NCBI GenBank assembly: GCA_963847085.1
Contig: CAWJYO010000008.1
Coordinates: 124,001 to 188,000 of the forward strand
Length of the DNA: 64,000 nt
Direction: 5' to 3'
DNA from: Ilyomonas sp963847085
GTDB taxonomy: Bacteria > Bacteroidota > Bacteroidia > Chitinophagales > Chitinophagaceae
The position numbers were made by a program, and so were the translations under genes. Under the pieces are notes generated by a model that was given only the letters and a program-made list of their open reading frames with translations, searched no databases and had not been told where the DNA came from. Shown one piece after another: positions 1 to 10,353 of the stretch (position 1 is its first letter; every line of letters begins with the position of its first letter).

Positions 1-1123
1 AGGATAAAATGATTGTTACGCAGGCACGTCATACCTGGTCAACGGCAAAAGCTGCGATGTATTATGGCGATACATCTTACATCTCAATGTCGCGTCATGG
101 CTTTTATTTTTTGCGCGATAAAATGTGGGATAAAGATTCGGGTGGCTTTTATAATCTCGTAACCAGGAGCGGCGAACCCAAGACAATGATTAAACAAGCG
201 TATGGCAACGGCTTTGGCATTTATGCGTTGGCTGCATACTACGAATGTTCTGGTGATACGGATGCTTTGAACCTTGCGAAGAAAGCATTTTTATGGTTGG
301 AAAAGCACAGCCACGATGCCAAATACAAAGGCTATTACCAGTACCTGCAACGCGATGGAACACCAATATTAAGAACGGCTGAAACGCCTTCTACATCTGA
401 TATTGGCTATAAAGACCAGAACAGTTCGATACATTTATTAGAAGCTTTACAGAGTTGTATAAAGTTTGGAAAGATCCGTTGGTAAAAGAAAGACTGCAAG
501 AAATGTTATCGTTGATTCGCGACACCATTGTAACACCGAAAGGTTATTTACAATTGTATTTTACTCCTCAGTGGAAAGCTGTTTCGTATCGCGATTCTTC
601 TGATAAAATCATTGCCAAAAATCACTATATTGATCATGTTTCATTTGGTCATGATGTTGAGACGGCTTATCTTCTGCAGGAAGCAACCGAAACCTTAGGA
701 AACAAGCATGATACAAAGACATTAGCCATTGGTAAAAAGATGGTTGATCATGCTTTGCGGAATGGTTGGGATGATACGTTGGGTGGCTTTTATGATGAAG
801 GATATTACTTTAAAAGCAAACCAGGGATGACCATTACGCTGCCAACAAAAAATTGGTGGGCGCAGGCAGAAGGCTTGAATACTTTACTCATGTTTTCGGA
901 GATGTATCCGAATGATACTATGCAGTATTATAATCGCTTTACAAAGCTTTGGAATTATGTTCAAACTTATTTAATTGACCATGAGCATGGCGATTGGTAT
1001 GAAGAAGGTTTGGATAAATCACCGGAGTACAAAACAAGATTGAAAGCGCAGATATGGAAAGGATGCTATCATAACTTTCGTGCACTGACGAATTGCATCA
1101 ACCGGCTTGAAGGAAAGGAGTAA
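1..1123 (+). CDS. AGE-family epimerase/isomerase (N-acylglucosamine 2-epimerase-like), 5' partial, frameshifted
   Basis: The gene is cut by the left window edge and read in two frames (to 485, then from 455). The sequence shows the repeated aromatic/Trp-rich pattern of the AGE (alpha/alpha)6 barrel: QARHTWS at the start, GGFYN, a central HVSFGHDVETAYLL with the family His, and a C-terminal GGFYDEGYY and KNWWAQAEGLN. AGE enzymes interconvert sugar epimers, for example N-acetylglucosamine/mannosamine or mannobiose/glucosylmannose; the substrate cannot be told here. The frame must change near position 450, where one added A in TTACAG would read on into ELYKVWKDPL. The missing base is in a short A run, so a sequencing indel is as likely as a real mutation. 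No signal peptide can be judged because the N-terminus is outside. Confidence 0.8.
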
Positions 1124-1213
1124 AATGAATGTATAAAAATCGGCAAAACCAAACATCTTCTTCAGTACGAAACGATGAAATTGTAAGTAGCTTCTTCTAT
1201 TCAAAAAGTAACT

Positions 1214-2947
1214 TCATTCTTTCACTCTAAACACAGGATAACGCAAATAAGCGGGCTCCATATAAGGCGAATGGCGAAACACAAAATCGAGCTGCGCTTC
1301 CGCATCTTTTGCAAACGAAGCATCCCCTTTTTTCTTTTCATCCAAAGCTGCTTTTACTTCAGGGTGAGATTGTAAATAACTGGCTGCCGTTTCTTCAAAC
1401 ACATAATTTGAAAAGTCTTCTTTCTGGCCTAAAATGGCATCAAAAAAATTCCAGGTAAAATAACTGTCTTCGCCGGTTGGTTCTAAGGTTTCCATCAAAA
1501 ACCGATTGGCTGGTCCGTTCATCGGAATGTAATAATCACCCGCGCGAAATCGGATGCTATCAGTGTGAGTTGATGTAACAACACGGCTATTCGGATGATG
1601 TCCTTCATAAGGTTTTGCCGCCGGTTTATAGTCTTCAATTTTATACCAATCAACAACAAGTGTTGTGTCTTTTGTAAGCCTTTTCATCATTACATTATTG
1701 GCTTTCAGCCGGTCAATTACTTTCCACCAACCTTGCGGTATTAAGTAAGCTTTTGGTTTGTCAACAAACACATCAGGCTTTGTATTCATTGTAAAAAGGA
1801 ATGGTCTTGGTAAAAGGTTTGGTTTCATCATAAAATAAAACTTGCAGTCCGGAAACTTTGCTGGTTCTTTTGCCTGCTTCAAAGCCTTTAAAAATGATGT
1901 GCGAAGGTTGTGTGCTGTCAACCTTCCAATGCAAAGGAAACTGCGTTTGTGAAGTAACTTGTCTCTTCGCTTCTACGCGAAGTTGCGTAATCATTTTACT
2001 ATTCACCGATGCAAATTCAATAAAGCTTTTCATCAGGGCAATATCAGCTTCCACCCTTTGTTTATAAGGCTTCAGCATGTGTGTTTCCGGCATAAAAGCA
2101 AACGTGTTCCAGAGCGTTGCAAAGCCACTGCTGTAGCGCGGACTATCCCAAAATTCTGTCCATCCAACATCGGGCGTATTGTCGCCAAAATGATTGACAT
2201 AAGGCACCAAATCGTAACCTTTTTCTTTCATCAATTTGTAAATAGCTGGTTCCATTGTTTTGTTCAGATACGTTCCTAATTCGCCGCCTAATTTGTTGTG
2301 TTGTGATGAAAGTAATGTAATGATATGCTGATAATCGGCGCCATTACTTACGTGGTTGTCTATCTGGATATCTGGATCGAGAAGATGAAAAATATGGGCA
2401 AAACCAAAAGCATCTTTCGAATCGCATTTGATGAAGTCGCGGTTTAAATCGAGGTTTTGCGAATTGCCACGAAAACCAAATGCATCAGGCCCGTTTTGAT
2501 CAACACGATAATTTTCGCTTCGGTTCAAACAACCGCCAATGTTATACACCGGAATGATAGCAAGAACTATATTATTTGGTAAGTTGTATTTTTCTTCTAC
2601 AATATCTCTTACCAAAACCATACTTGCATCAATGCCATCCGGTTCGCCGGGATGAATGCCGTTGTTGATGAAGAGAATCGTTTTTTGTTTCTTTTTGATA
2701 GATGAAATAGTAAAGTCTTTATCGCCGCTTACCAAAATCAAATGCAGCGGAAAGCCTGCATCGGTGGTGTCCATTGCTTTCATGCTTACGATGGCTGATG
2801 CTGCATCTAAGCTTTTTCCACCAATTGATAATTTGAAAATACGTTGGTGTTTGTGTGCCGTTTGAAGTTTCGAAAAGTTGTGGTGATATGTTGAGAAGAT
2901 GAAGAAAAAGCAACAAAAACAAAGAGTAAAAACAAACAGGTGCGCAT
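1214..2947 (-). CDS. M14 family zinc carboxypeptidase, secreted, two frameshifts
   Basis: A secreted metallopeptidase of about 577 residues once three frame segments are joined. The start at 2947 gives a signal peptide (MRTCLFLLFVFVAFSSSSQ). The middle segment carries the M14 zinc motif HPGE (His and Glu ligands) and the downstream His ligand in IDNHVSNGADYQ; DLNRDF matches the usual substrate-carboxylate Asn-Arg region. The last segment is a poorly conserved C-terminal domain. Frame changes are needed near 2815 (in a run of five A) and near 1785 (one extra A in AAAG, joining NEYK to PDVFVDKP). M14 enzymes remove C-terminal residues from peptides or act on cell-wall peptides. It is transcribed divergently from the SGNH hydrolase at 3051. 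Confidence 0.75.
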
Positions 2948-2974
2948 GAAATGTTTTTGTAAAAATAAAGCAAC

Positions 2975-2993
2975 GCCGTACTTTAAGTACGGC
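2975..2993. promoter_or_regulatory. Perfect palindrome between divergent genes
   Basis: The 19-nt inverted repeat GCCGTACTTTAAGTACGGC (9-bp arms around a single T) lies 28 bp upstream of the M14 start and 58 bp upstream of the SGNH hydrolase start. It could be an operator shared by the divergent pair, or a hairpin in the M14 leader. It is followed by ATTTTAA on the plus strand, so a weak terminator from an older arrangement is also possible. Confidence 0.4.
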
Positions 2994-3050
2994 ATTTTAA
3001 AAAGGATAGATGTTAGGTAGAATGCAGAACTTCGCGCAAACAAATTAAAC

Positions 3051-3729
3051 ATGAACTTGAATCATTACAGTTTTAAAACATTGCTTTTTATTGCAGGTTT
3101 GTTTTTGACCGTTTTTGTTCATGCCCAAACTGCGCCGTTTCAGGATGAAATCAATGCGTTTAAAAAAGAAGACAGCGCACACTTTCCACCCAAACATGCT
3201 ATTCTTTTTATAGGTAGTTCGTCGTTTCGTTTTTGGAGCGATGTACAAAATTATTTTCCGGGTTATACCATCATCAATCGTGGCTTTGGTGGAAGTTCAT
3301 TACCCGATGTCATTCGTTTCGCGCCCGATATTTTGTTTCCTTATCAGCCAAAACAAGTGGTGATTTATTGTGGCGACAACGATTTGGCAGGTGATACTAC
3401 TTTAACCGCAAACGATGTTTTCAATCGTTTTACAACTTTGTATAAGATGATTCGCGACAGTCTTGGCGCAAACAGTAAATGTTGTGTATGTATCTATTAA
3501 GCCAAGCCCGAGCCGCGCGTTTTTGTTGCCTAAAATGGTAGCTACCAACCAGCTTATTAAAGAGTACTTATCAAAACAAAAAAATGCTGCTTTTGCTGAT
3601 GTTTTTCATCCTATGTTAACTGCGGATGGCAAGCTTCGACCCGAATTATACAGAGACGACCAACTGCACATGAAGCCAGAAGGTTATGCCATCTGGAAAA
3701 AAGTGCTTCAGCCGTATTTGCTGAAATGA
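3051..3729 (+). CDS. SGNH/GDSL-type esterase, secreted, frameshifted
   Basis: About 225 residues in two frames. An N-terminal signal peptide ends near HAQTAP. The SGNH blocks are all visible: GSSS (block I, nucleophile Ser), NRGFGGS (block II, Gly), YCGDND (block III, Asn) and DDQLHMKPEGY (block V, Asp and His). The family hydrolyses esters, often acetyl or acyl groups on sugars or lipids. The frame changes near 3475, where the first frame ends in KCCVCIY and the second continues with VNVVYVSIKPSPSR. The catalytic Asp-His lies after the break, so the gene as written would be inactive. It starts 58 bp from a palindrome shared with the divergent peptidase. Confidence 0.82.
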
Positions 3730-3734
3730 AGAGT

Positions 3735-4385
3735 TTATTTTTTCAGCAATTTAAAAGCATGGTTTGTCCATTCATTTTTAGTAAAGCCCGGTAAGCACCA
3801 CAAGATTGCCAAAGGTTCAATAGCTCGTGCGGCTTCGGCGGTTCCCATGTCTTCTGCTTCCCAGCCAAAAGCATTTAAAATATTAACCACCGTTTGTTTT
3901 GCAGCTTCATCGTTACCGGCAATAAACATAGTGGGTTTGGTTTCGCCGAAATTTGGCTTGTACATCAAAGCGCTGCCAACACTGTTGAAAGCCTTTACCA
4001 GCTTAGCTTGGGGCACTTGTTGCTGAAGCGTTTCCATCAACGAATAATTAATGTTGGTAAAATATTTTATCACACCTTTTTCGGGTGCTTCTTTTTTGAT
4101 GGGATTGGTAACATCAATCACAATTTTATTCTTCAAATTATCAATTCCTGATTCTTTCAGGGCTTCTTCTGCAACATCGCCGCCAACAGCAAGTACTATT
4201 ATTTCACCAAACGATGCAACACTGTTAAAGATGCCTATTTTAATATTTGGATTGTTTTTGTTGAATTCTATAACTTCTGGTTTTGAAGTATTTCGTGTGC
4301 CTAACATTACTTCGTAGCCTTCATTTGTAAAAGCTTTGGCTAAGGTTTGCCCAACGCTTCCCGAACCGATAATACCTACTTTCAT
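3735..4385 (-). CDS. NAD(P)-binding F420-reductase-like oxidoreductase
   Basis: A 216-residue single-domain Rossmann protein. The N-terminal dinucleotide-binding loop is GIIGSGSVGQTLAKAF, followed by GTRNTSKPEV after the second strand, where Arg suggests NADPH preference. AFNSVGSALMYKPNFGETKP and the C-terminal AARAIEPLAILW match the NADPH-dependent F420 reductase / pyrroline-carboxylate-like group common in organisms that lack F420. The physiological substrate is unknown. It ends 5 bp from the convergent SGNH hydrolase stop. Confidence 0.75.
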   Translation of the reverse strand: MKVGIIGSGSVGQTLAKAFTNEGYEVMLGTRNTSKPEVIEFNKNNPNIKIGIFNSVASFGEIIVLAVGGDVAEEALKESGIDNLKNKIVIDVTNPIKKEAPEKGVIKYFTNINYSLMETLQQQVPQAKLVKAFNSVGSALMYKPNFGETKPTMFIAGNDEAAKQTVVNILNAFGWEAEDMGTAEAARAIEPLAILWCLPGFTKNEWTNHAFKLLKK

Positions 4386-4499
4386 AGTTAATAAATTTAG
4401 GAATAAAAGTAAAAATTATTGCATTGCAATAAATCCTTAAAATCAAAGGAGTGTTTTTCTTTCCCTTTATATTTTGTATTTTTACTAATTCTTTTAGCT

Positions 4500-5543
4500 A
4501 TGGCAAATCCCAATTTACAATCAGAAAAAGAAACACTTTCTCCGGCAGAGAAAGAGTTTGAAAATACCATTCGCCCTACGGAAATTGATGATTTTTCAGG
4601 TCAGCCATCCATTATTGAAAATCTTCGCATTTTCATCAAAGCGGCTAAGATGCGTGGCGATGCGCTTGACCATGTTTTGTTTCATGGCCCTCCGGGTTTG
4701 GGTAAAACTACTTTAAGTCGCATTGTAGCCAATGAGCTTGGCGTGAGCATCAAAGAAACATCAGGACCCGTAATTGAAAAGCCTGGCGACCTTGCTGGTT
4801 TGCTTACCAATTTAGAAAAGAATGATGTTTTGTTTATAGATGAAATTCATCGGCTGAGTACTGTGGTTGAAGAATATTTATATGCGGCGATGGAAGATTA
4901 TCGCATAGACATTATGATTGACAGCGGCCCTAACGCACGCAGCATTCAATTAAATCTGCAACCTTTTACTTTGATTGGCGCTACTACGCGCAGCGGTTTG
5001 CTTACGGCGCCCTTGCTTTCACGCTTTGGCATTAAATCAAGATTGCAATATTATACGGCAGATGTACTGCAAAAAATAATCATTAGAAGTGCAGGTATTT
5101 TAAATACAAGTATTAAGCCTGACGCTGCTATGGAAATTGCCGGAAGAAGCCGTGGAACACCACGTATTGCCAATGGTTTGCTGCGCCGTGTTCGTGACTT
5201 TGCACAGGTGTTGAATGATGGCCAGATTGACATTGGTATTACCCAACATGCGCTTCGTGCGTTAAATGTGGATGAGTATGGCTTGGATGAAATGGACAAC
5301 CGTATTTTAAGTACCATTATCGAAAAATTCAAAGGTGGTCCGGTAGGTATTACTACCATTGCCACTGCTGTTGGAGAAGAACCTGGCACATTGGAAGAAG
5401 TGTATGAACCTTTTCTCATTCAGGAAGGTTTTCTACAGCGCACACCACGCGGACGTGAAGTAACTTACAAGGCTTACAGTCATTTGAAAAAAGAAGGTTA
5501 TCAAAACAAGCAAAATAACCAGAACACTTTGTTTGGCATGTAA
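4500..5543 (+). CDS. ruvB: Holliday junction branch migration helicase RuvB
   Basis: A 347-residue AAA+ ATPase that drives branch migration of Holliday junctions with RuvA. Walker A is GPPGLGKTTLS, Walker B is LFIDEIHRL, sensor 1 is GATTRSGLLTAPLLSRFGI, sensor 2 Arg lies in RSRGTPRIANGLLRR, and the C-terminal winged helix carries LQRTPRGREVT. An upstream in-frame ATG at 4419 exists, but the added 27 residues are a hydrophobic stretch absent from the family; MANPNLQSEK at 4500 matches known starts. Confidence 0.97.
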   Translation: MANPNLQSEKETLSPAEKEFENTIRPTEIDDFSGQPSIIENLRIFIKAAKMRGDALDHVLFHGPPGLGKTTLSRIVANELGVSIKETSGPVIEKPGDLAGLLTNLEKNDVLFIDEIHRLSTVVEEYLYAAMEDYRIDIMIDSGPNARSIQLNLQPFTLIGATTRSGLLTAPLLSRFGIKSRLQYYTADVLQKIIIRSAGILNTSIKPDAAMEIAGRSRGTPRIANGLLRRVRDFAQVLNDGQIDIGITQHALRALNVDEYGLDEMDNRILSTIIEKFKGGPVGITTIATAVGEEPGTLEEVYEPFLIQEGFLQRTPRGREVTYKAYSHLKKEGYQNKQNNQNTLFGM

Positions 5544-6111
5544 TTTACTGCGATAGGATTATCCTTTATTGAAAGTAATGTTGTGTTCCTACAAAAAGAA
5601 AGCATTGTAAGAACACAACCTGGTTGGACAAATTATTTTGGTATGTAGTTGAGTTTGGATGAAATGGCAACTCTAATCAAAAGACAGCTAATAGTGTTGT
5701 GTGAGTCAGATTGGTTGCAGCCCCTCGGTGCGCGTGTGCAATAAAAAACGAAAAACGGTGAAATCGTAATTTTCTGAGGCGAAAGTAAATTATTTTTTTT
5801 TATTACCAAATCTACTCTTTACTTTTTTCAAAGTTTAATCTCTATTTAATCCAATCCATTTTTGTGCAGATTCATGTATCATAACGATGCACATTGTATA
5901 AATAGAAGAACAAGCTACAACTTCAAAAGCACAGTTTTGTTATGTATAACGCAAAGAAATCCAAAACCAAAAACTTGAAAAATGGGCAAAACCAAATCGT
6001 TGAAATTATCATAAAATAGAGATAAAGAAAAACGAATTTATTTTTCCCAAAATGAAAAGTAGGATAAGAACTTCTATATTTGCAGCGGTTTTTCAAAGGA
6101 TATTGGATTTT
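5544..6111. other. Intergenic region with one inverted repeat (5581-5618)
   Basis: No convincing ORF. A near-perfect inverted repeat, TTGTGTTCCTACAA / TTGTAAGAACACAA, lies at 5581-5594 and 5605-5618, just after ruvB. It lacks a following T run, so it is only a possible terminator. A more GC-rich patch around 5715-5765 stands out in the AT-rich background but I cannot assign it to a known RNA. Confidence 0.5.
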
Positions 6112-6147
6112 AAAACGGGGTTGGATTTTTATCCTGGCCCCCTTTTT
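6112..6147 (-). terminator. Rho-independent terminator of uvrC
   Basis: Nested stem immediately after the uvrC stop: GGGG..GGAT / ATCC..CCCC, closed by an A run and a T run (AAAACGGGG and CCCCCTTTTT on the plus strand). Read in the uvrC direction the stem is followed by GTTTT. Confidence 0.65.
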
Positions 6148-6150
6148 ATT

Positions 6151-7956
6151 TTATGCCGTATGGTAATGGTTGAACACTATACTGGCTTTGGCTTTTCCAA
6201 TTACTTCCGATAGTTCATCAACATTTTTTTGCTTTACATTTTTTACCGATTTAAATGATTTTAAAAGATCGGCAGCCGTTTGTTTGCCAATGCCTTTAAT
6301 GTCTTCCAACTCATTTTTAAATGTACCGATAGAACGCTTTTTACGATGGAATGTAATACCAAAGCGATGCACTTCATCGCGCACGCGGCGAACAAGTTTA
6401 AGGCTTTCGCTATCCCATGGCAACTTAATGGATTGTGTATCGCCGGGGAAAAAAATCTCTTCTTCGTTTTTGGCCAGACCAACCACTGTCATCGCGCCAA
6501 TTAAACCCAATTCCTTAATGCTTTCCATTGCCGAACTTAACTGGCCCTTTCCACCATCAATAATTACTAATTGCGGCAGCGGTTTTTCTTCATCCACCAG
6601 GCGTTTGTAACGCCGGTACACCACTTCTTTCATCGTGGCAAAATCGTTTATGCCTTGCACTGTTTTCACGTTGTAATGGCGATAATCATCTTTGCTGGGA
6701 ATGCCATTTTTAAAACACACCATCGCCGATACGGGGTAGCTTCCCTGGAAGTTGGAGTTATCGAAACATTCAATGTGTACAGGCAATTCAGCCAATTGTA
6801 AATCTTCCTGCAACTGATATAGAACATCCTTTCTTTTTTTCTCTGTGAAAGTTTCCAATTGTAGTGATCGTTTCCTGCGCAGCTCATCTTTAAAATAGTT
6901 TACATTTTTTAACGAAAGATCAAGCAGTTGCTTTTTATCACCGCCTTTTGGAATAGTTATAATAATGTCGTTCGGTAAATCCACTTCAAAGGGTACCACC
7001 ACTTCAGAAGCCAGGCTGTTAAAGGTTTCGCGCAGATTGGTAATGGCAAAAGAAAGCACTTCTGCATCGCTTTCTTCCAGCTTTACATCCAGCTCTACGG
7101 TATGCGTTTGCACGATGGTTCCGTTTTGCACCATTAAGTAATTCACATAAGCTGTTGCCTCTTCTTTCAGGATTGAAAATACATCCACATTGTGCAGGTG
7201 AGAGCTTACCACAACAGACCGCGCCTGATAGTTTTCCAAATGCTCTACTTTCTTTTTCATCAGCGCAGCTTTTTCAAACTGCATATTCGTTGCATAGTTG
7301 GCCATCTGGCTTTTGAACGTATGAATAACAGGCGATACATTGCCTTTTAAAATTTGCTTGATTTGTTGAATGCCTTCATTATAATCTTCCAAACTTTGAT
7401 AAGCCTGGCAAGGGCCTTTGCAGTTGCCCAAATGATACTCCAGACAAACTTTAAACTTGCCTTTTGCTATGTTGGTTGGCGTGAGCGGTAGCTTGCAGGT
7501 GCGCAACGGAATGTTTTGCCTGATAAAATTCAATAGCTCTCTTACCTTGCCTGTTGAAGTAAATGGACCGAGATATTCCGAGCCATCGTGATACTTGGTT
7601 CGCGTTAAGAAAATGCGTGGAAACGGTTCTTTTTTAATAACGATATAAGGGTAAGTTTTGTCGTCTTTCAGGTTGATGTTAAACAGAGGCTGAAACTGCT
7701 TTATCAAATTGTTTTCAAGCAAAAACGCATCCTGCTCGCTGTTTACAATGGTGAACTCAATATGATGAATGCGTTGCACCAATTCGTGCGTTTTATAGCT
7801 AACGCCCAATGTTTTGGTGAAGTAAGAGGAAACGCGTTTGCGCAGGTCTTTTGCTTTGCCCACATATAACAAAGTTCCTGCGGCATCGAAGTATTTATAA
7901 ATGCCCGGCTCGTGCGGCAAAGTAGGTGCAATGTTTTGAAACTCGGCTGGTGTCAT
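6151..7956 (-). CDS. uvrC: Excinuclease ABC subunit UvrC
   Basis: 601 residues, full length. The N-terminal GIY-YIG nuclease (residues about 15-95, GIYKYF, LLYVGKAKDLRKRVSSYF) makes the 3' incision. A UVR-like region near 200-235 contacts UvrB. The RNase H-like C-terminal nuclease begins around ECFDNSNFQGSYPV and includes VIIDGGKGQL, and it makes the 5' incision. A helix-hairpin-helix end (IKGIGKQTAADLLKSFKS) binds DNA. The gene is intact and acts in nucleotide excision repair. Confidence 0.97.
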   Translation of the reverse strand: MTPAEFQNIAPTLPHEPGIYKYFDAAGTLLYVGKAKDLRKRVSSYFTKTLGVSYKTHELVQRIHHIEFTIVNSEQDAFLLENNLIKQFQPLFNINLKDDKTYPYIVIKKEPFPRIFLTRTKYHDGSEYLGPFTSTGKVRELLNFIRQNIPLRTCKLPLTPTNIAKGKFKVCLEYHLGNCKGPCQAYQSLEDYNEGIQQIKQILKGNVSPVIHTFKSQMANYATNMQFEKAALMKKKVEHLENYQARSVVVSSHLHNVDVFSILKEEATAYVNYLMVQNGTIVQTHTVELDVKLEESDAEVLSFAITNLRETFNSLASEVVVPFEVDLPNDIIITIPKGGDKKQLLDLSLKNVNYFKDELRRKRSLQLETFTEKKRKDVLYQLQEDLQLAELPVHIECFDNSNFQGSYPVSAMVCFKNGIPSKDDYRHYNVKTVQGINDFATMKEVVYRRYKRLVDEEKPLPQLVIIDGGKGQLSSAMESIKELGLIGAMTVVGLAKNEEEIFFPGDTQSIKLPWDSESLKLVRRVRDEVHRFGITFHRKKRSIGTFKNELEDIKGIGKQTAADLLKSFKSVKNVKQKNVDELSEVIGKAKASIVFNHYHTA

Positions 7957-8114
7957 AGCTGTTTACAAATGTATTTCGCTTTGCGAAAATTTGTAGCAAA
8001 AACGGAGCTAAAAAATGGGCAAAAACAAAGATGCGTTTCGCCAAGGAGACAAAAGACGTGATGAAGAATCAATAAGATGGGAACGTTTTGTTTTACTTCT
8101 TTTTATAGGAAGAA

Positions 8115-8741
8115 TCATTCCTCCTTATCATTCCACACAAAACTAATCTGGCGTTGGGTTTCAGACTTGTTCGGATAAGTAATATCTTCATTAATATAGC
8201 AGCTTTTATCGCCTTTCCAGCCAATGCGCTGTATTACTGTACTATCGTTATTGCTGATTACTGTATTAATGAAAATCCATTTTACTTTTTGGTTTTCTTT
8301 ATCCAACAAAACACTTGCATTTTGCACAATGCCGCTTTTGTTTTTGGGCGAATAAGTAAGCGTAATGCTGTTGGTGCTTTCATCATCAAACACCGATTCT
8401 GTAAAATTGGCTCTGAAGCTTTTATCTTCCAGTTCAGGAAATAATATCGTTTTTACTTTTGCATCAAACGTTGCTCTGTCAACCACCGAAGAATCTTTTT
8501 TATGGTTGATGATAGCAAGTCGGTACAAAAAATACGGCGTGGTATCTACATCTTTTATTTGCTGCCGAATGTAGTTGTTAATAGGATAGTAAACTGTTGT
8601 ATTGTCTTCCGTTTTGGCTTCTTCTTTTGCCCTTTTGTTTTTGCACGAAACCCAAAGGACAGGAAGTATGAGCAAAACAAAAAGCCTTTCTAACCGAAAA
8701 GCTTTTTGCAAAAAGTTTGTATTTGGTTTACTCACTGTCAT
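8115..8741 (-). CDS. Hypothetical lipoprotein next to fabH
   Basis: About 208 residues from the ATG at 8741, which I prefer over 8786 because it gives MTVSKPNTNF before a hydrophobic helix ending in the lipobox LWVSC. After the lipidated Cys come a charged linker (KNKRAKEEAKTED) and a soluble domain without a family I recognise; it has several short beta-like segments (ITLTYSPKNKSG, QISFVW). The start overlaps the fabH stop by 14 bases, so the two are probably co-transcribed. Likely an outer- or inner-membrane anchored periplasmic protein of unknown role. Confidence 0.7.
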   Translation of the reverse strand: MTVSKPNTNFLQKAFRLERLFVLLILPVLWVSCKNKRAKEEAKTEDNTTVYYPINNYIRQQIKDVDTTPYFLYRLAIINHKKDSSVVDRATFDAKVKTILFPELEDKSFRANFTESVFDDESTNSITLTYSPKNKSGIVQNASVLLDKENQKVKWIFINTVISNNDSTVIQRIGWKGDKSCYINEDITYPNKSETQRQISFVWNDKEE

Positions 8742-9726
8742 AATTCCAAACCAACCAGGTTGCGCCCCAGGTAAAGCCGCCACCAAATGCAGCCAGCACT
8801 AAGTTATCGCCTTTTTTCAATCCTTTTTCCCAATCCCACAAACAAAGCGGAATGGTCGCTGCTGTTGTGTTTCCATAACGCTCAATGTTCATCATTACTT
8901 TTTCCATTGGCAAATTAATGCGGTCGGCTGTTGCCTGTATAATGCGAAGATTTGCCTGGTGCGGAACGAGCCAGGCAACATCGTCTCCGGTAAGATTGTT
9001 TCGTCTCAACACTTCTTCCGAAACATCGGCCATGCCTTTAACGGCATATTTAAAAACGGTTTTTCCTTCCTGGAAAATATAATGCTCCTTAGCCGTAACG
9101 GTTTCAATGGAAGCCGGTTTGTATGAGCCACCCGCAACCATGCGAAGATAATCGGCACCGCTGCCATCACTTTTTAAAATGCTATCGCGCAAGCCGGTGC
9201 CATCGGTGGTTGGCTCTAACAAAACGGCACCGCCGGCATCGCCAAATAAGATGCAGGTAGTGCGGTCGGTATAATCAACAATGGCACTCATTTTATCAGC
9301 ACCTACAACGATTACTTTTTTGTAGCGACCGCTTTCAATAAATGCTGCGCCGGTGCTCAGTGCAAATAAAAAACCACAGCAGGCTGCACTAATATCGTAA
9401 CCAAATGCATTAACGGCACCTACTTTTTTTGCAATTAAATTTGCCGTTGCCGGAAACATCATATCGGGCGTAACGGTTGCACAAATAATACACTCAATTT
9501 CTTCGGGCCTGATGCCTTTTCTATTTATAATATCCTGAACAGCAGGCGCACCTAAATCGCTGGTGGCTTTGCCTTCGCCGCGCAGAATTCTTCTTTCCCT
9601 AATGCCGGTTCTTGCTATTATCCATTCATCATTGGTGTCAACCATTTTAGAAAGGTCTTCATTGGTCAGTTTGTCGGGTGGAACATAGCCACCCACGGCG
9701 GTGATGGCTGCCGTTATTTTACTCAT
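8728..9726 (-). CDS. fabH: Beta-ketoacyl-ACP synthase III (FabH)
   Basis: 332 residues. FabH condenses an acyl-CoA with malonyl-ACP to start fatty acid synthesis. The catalytic triad is visible: Cys in SAACCGFLFAL, His in VPHQANLRI, and Asn in YGNTTAATIP. N-terminal ARTGIRERR and C-terminal AAFGGGFTWG are family signatures. In Bacteroidota this enzyme often uses branched starter CoAs; that is not decidable here. Confidence 0.95.
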   Translation of the reverse strand: MSKITAAITAVGGYVPPDKLTNEDLSKMVDTNDEWIIARTGIRERRILRGEGKATSDLGAPAVQDIINRKGIRPEEIECIICATVTPDMMFPATANLIAKKVGAVNAFGYDISAACCGFLFALSTGAAFIESGRYKKVIVVGADKMSAIVDYTDRTTCILFGDAGGAVLLEPTTDGTGLRDSILKSDGSGADYLRMVAGGSYKPASIETVTAKEHYIFQEGKTVFKYAVKGMADVSEEVLRRNNLTGDDVAWLVPHQANLRIIQATADRINLPMEKVMMNIERYGNTTAATIPLCLWDWEKGLKKGDNLVLAAFGGGFTWGATWLVWNYDSE

Positions 9727-9781
9727 TCTCTTTGTTGCTTTTTTGCGCGGTCAAATGTATAAAACTTTAGAGAAGATAATG

Positions 9782-9965
9782 GAACACGGATAACGCAGAC
9801 TTCGTGCACGGATAAAGAGGATAATCTAAATTGGGATGAATGAGATATTTGGGATTTATGAGTTATGGATAAAAAGAGAAGTTTGGTTTTGCCATAATAT
9901 TCAATCTTACTTATTCAATATTCAATCCTGAACATTCGTGCAGGAACTCCGTGTCATCCGTGTTC
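9782..9965. repeat. Inverted-repeat intergenic element
   Basis: GAACACGGAT at 9782-9791 faces ATCCGTGTTC at 9956-9965, with weaker similarity continuing inwards on both sides. The intervening 160 bp are non-coding. Palindromic pieces of this kind between genes are frequent in Bacteroidota genomes, so it is probably a dispersed non-autonomous repeat. Confidence 0.45.
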
Positions 9966-9970
9966 TATTG

Positions 9971-10324
9971 CTAAAAATAAACATCTTCAATTAAAAAGAA
10001 CTCTGGTTCGCGGTTGTACCAAAGCGTGATGGCAAGCACATTGAACTGCAAATATTGCCATTGCGGATAGAGATACTGATACTCTTCGGCAGCATTTTTT
10101 AAATTGTTCATCTTCTTTGTACTGATGCTTTCTTCGGGCTTGCCATACGCATGTGAGGTGCGCGTTTTGATTTCAAAAAAGTAGAGGAATTTTCCTTTCG
10201 ATGCAATGATATCTACTTCCCAATATTTAAACCGCCAGTTGCGATGCAACACAACATAACCGTTTTTTAATAAATAATCCACAGCTAAATCTTCACCTTT
10301 ATTTCCTGTAACTTTATTATCCAT
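9971..10324 (-). CDS. YraN family (UPF0102) endonuclease-like protein
   Basis: 117 residues with the restriction-endonuclease-like fold of the YraN family: N-terminal GNKGEDLAVDYLLKNGY, then NWRFKYWEVDIIA with the Asp, and FFEIKTRTSHAYG with the ExK pair. The family is widespread and its cellular role is not settled. The gene is divergent from manA, with 29 bp between starts. Confidence 0.88.
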   Translation of the reverse strand: MDNKVTGNKGEDLAVDYLLKNGYVVLHRNWRFKYWEVDIIASKGKFLYFFEIKTRTSHAYGKPEESISTKKMNNLKNAAEEYQYLYPQWQYLQFNVLAITLWYNREPEFFLIEDVYF

Positions 10325-10353
10325 TATTTAAAGTTTAGTATAACATTGCAGTT

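Noticed and set aside
4419..4499. N-terminal extension of RuvB
   Set aside because: It would add a hydrophobic segment not found in RuvB, which is a soluble ATPase; MANPN at 4500 matches the family.
5619..6111. Possible tmRNA, 6S or other structured RNA after ruvB
   Set aside because: Only a slightly GC-richer patch is visible; I found no diagnostic motif or clear secondary structure.
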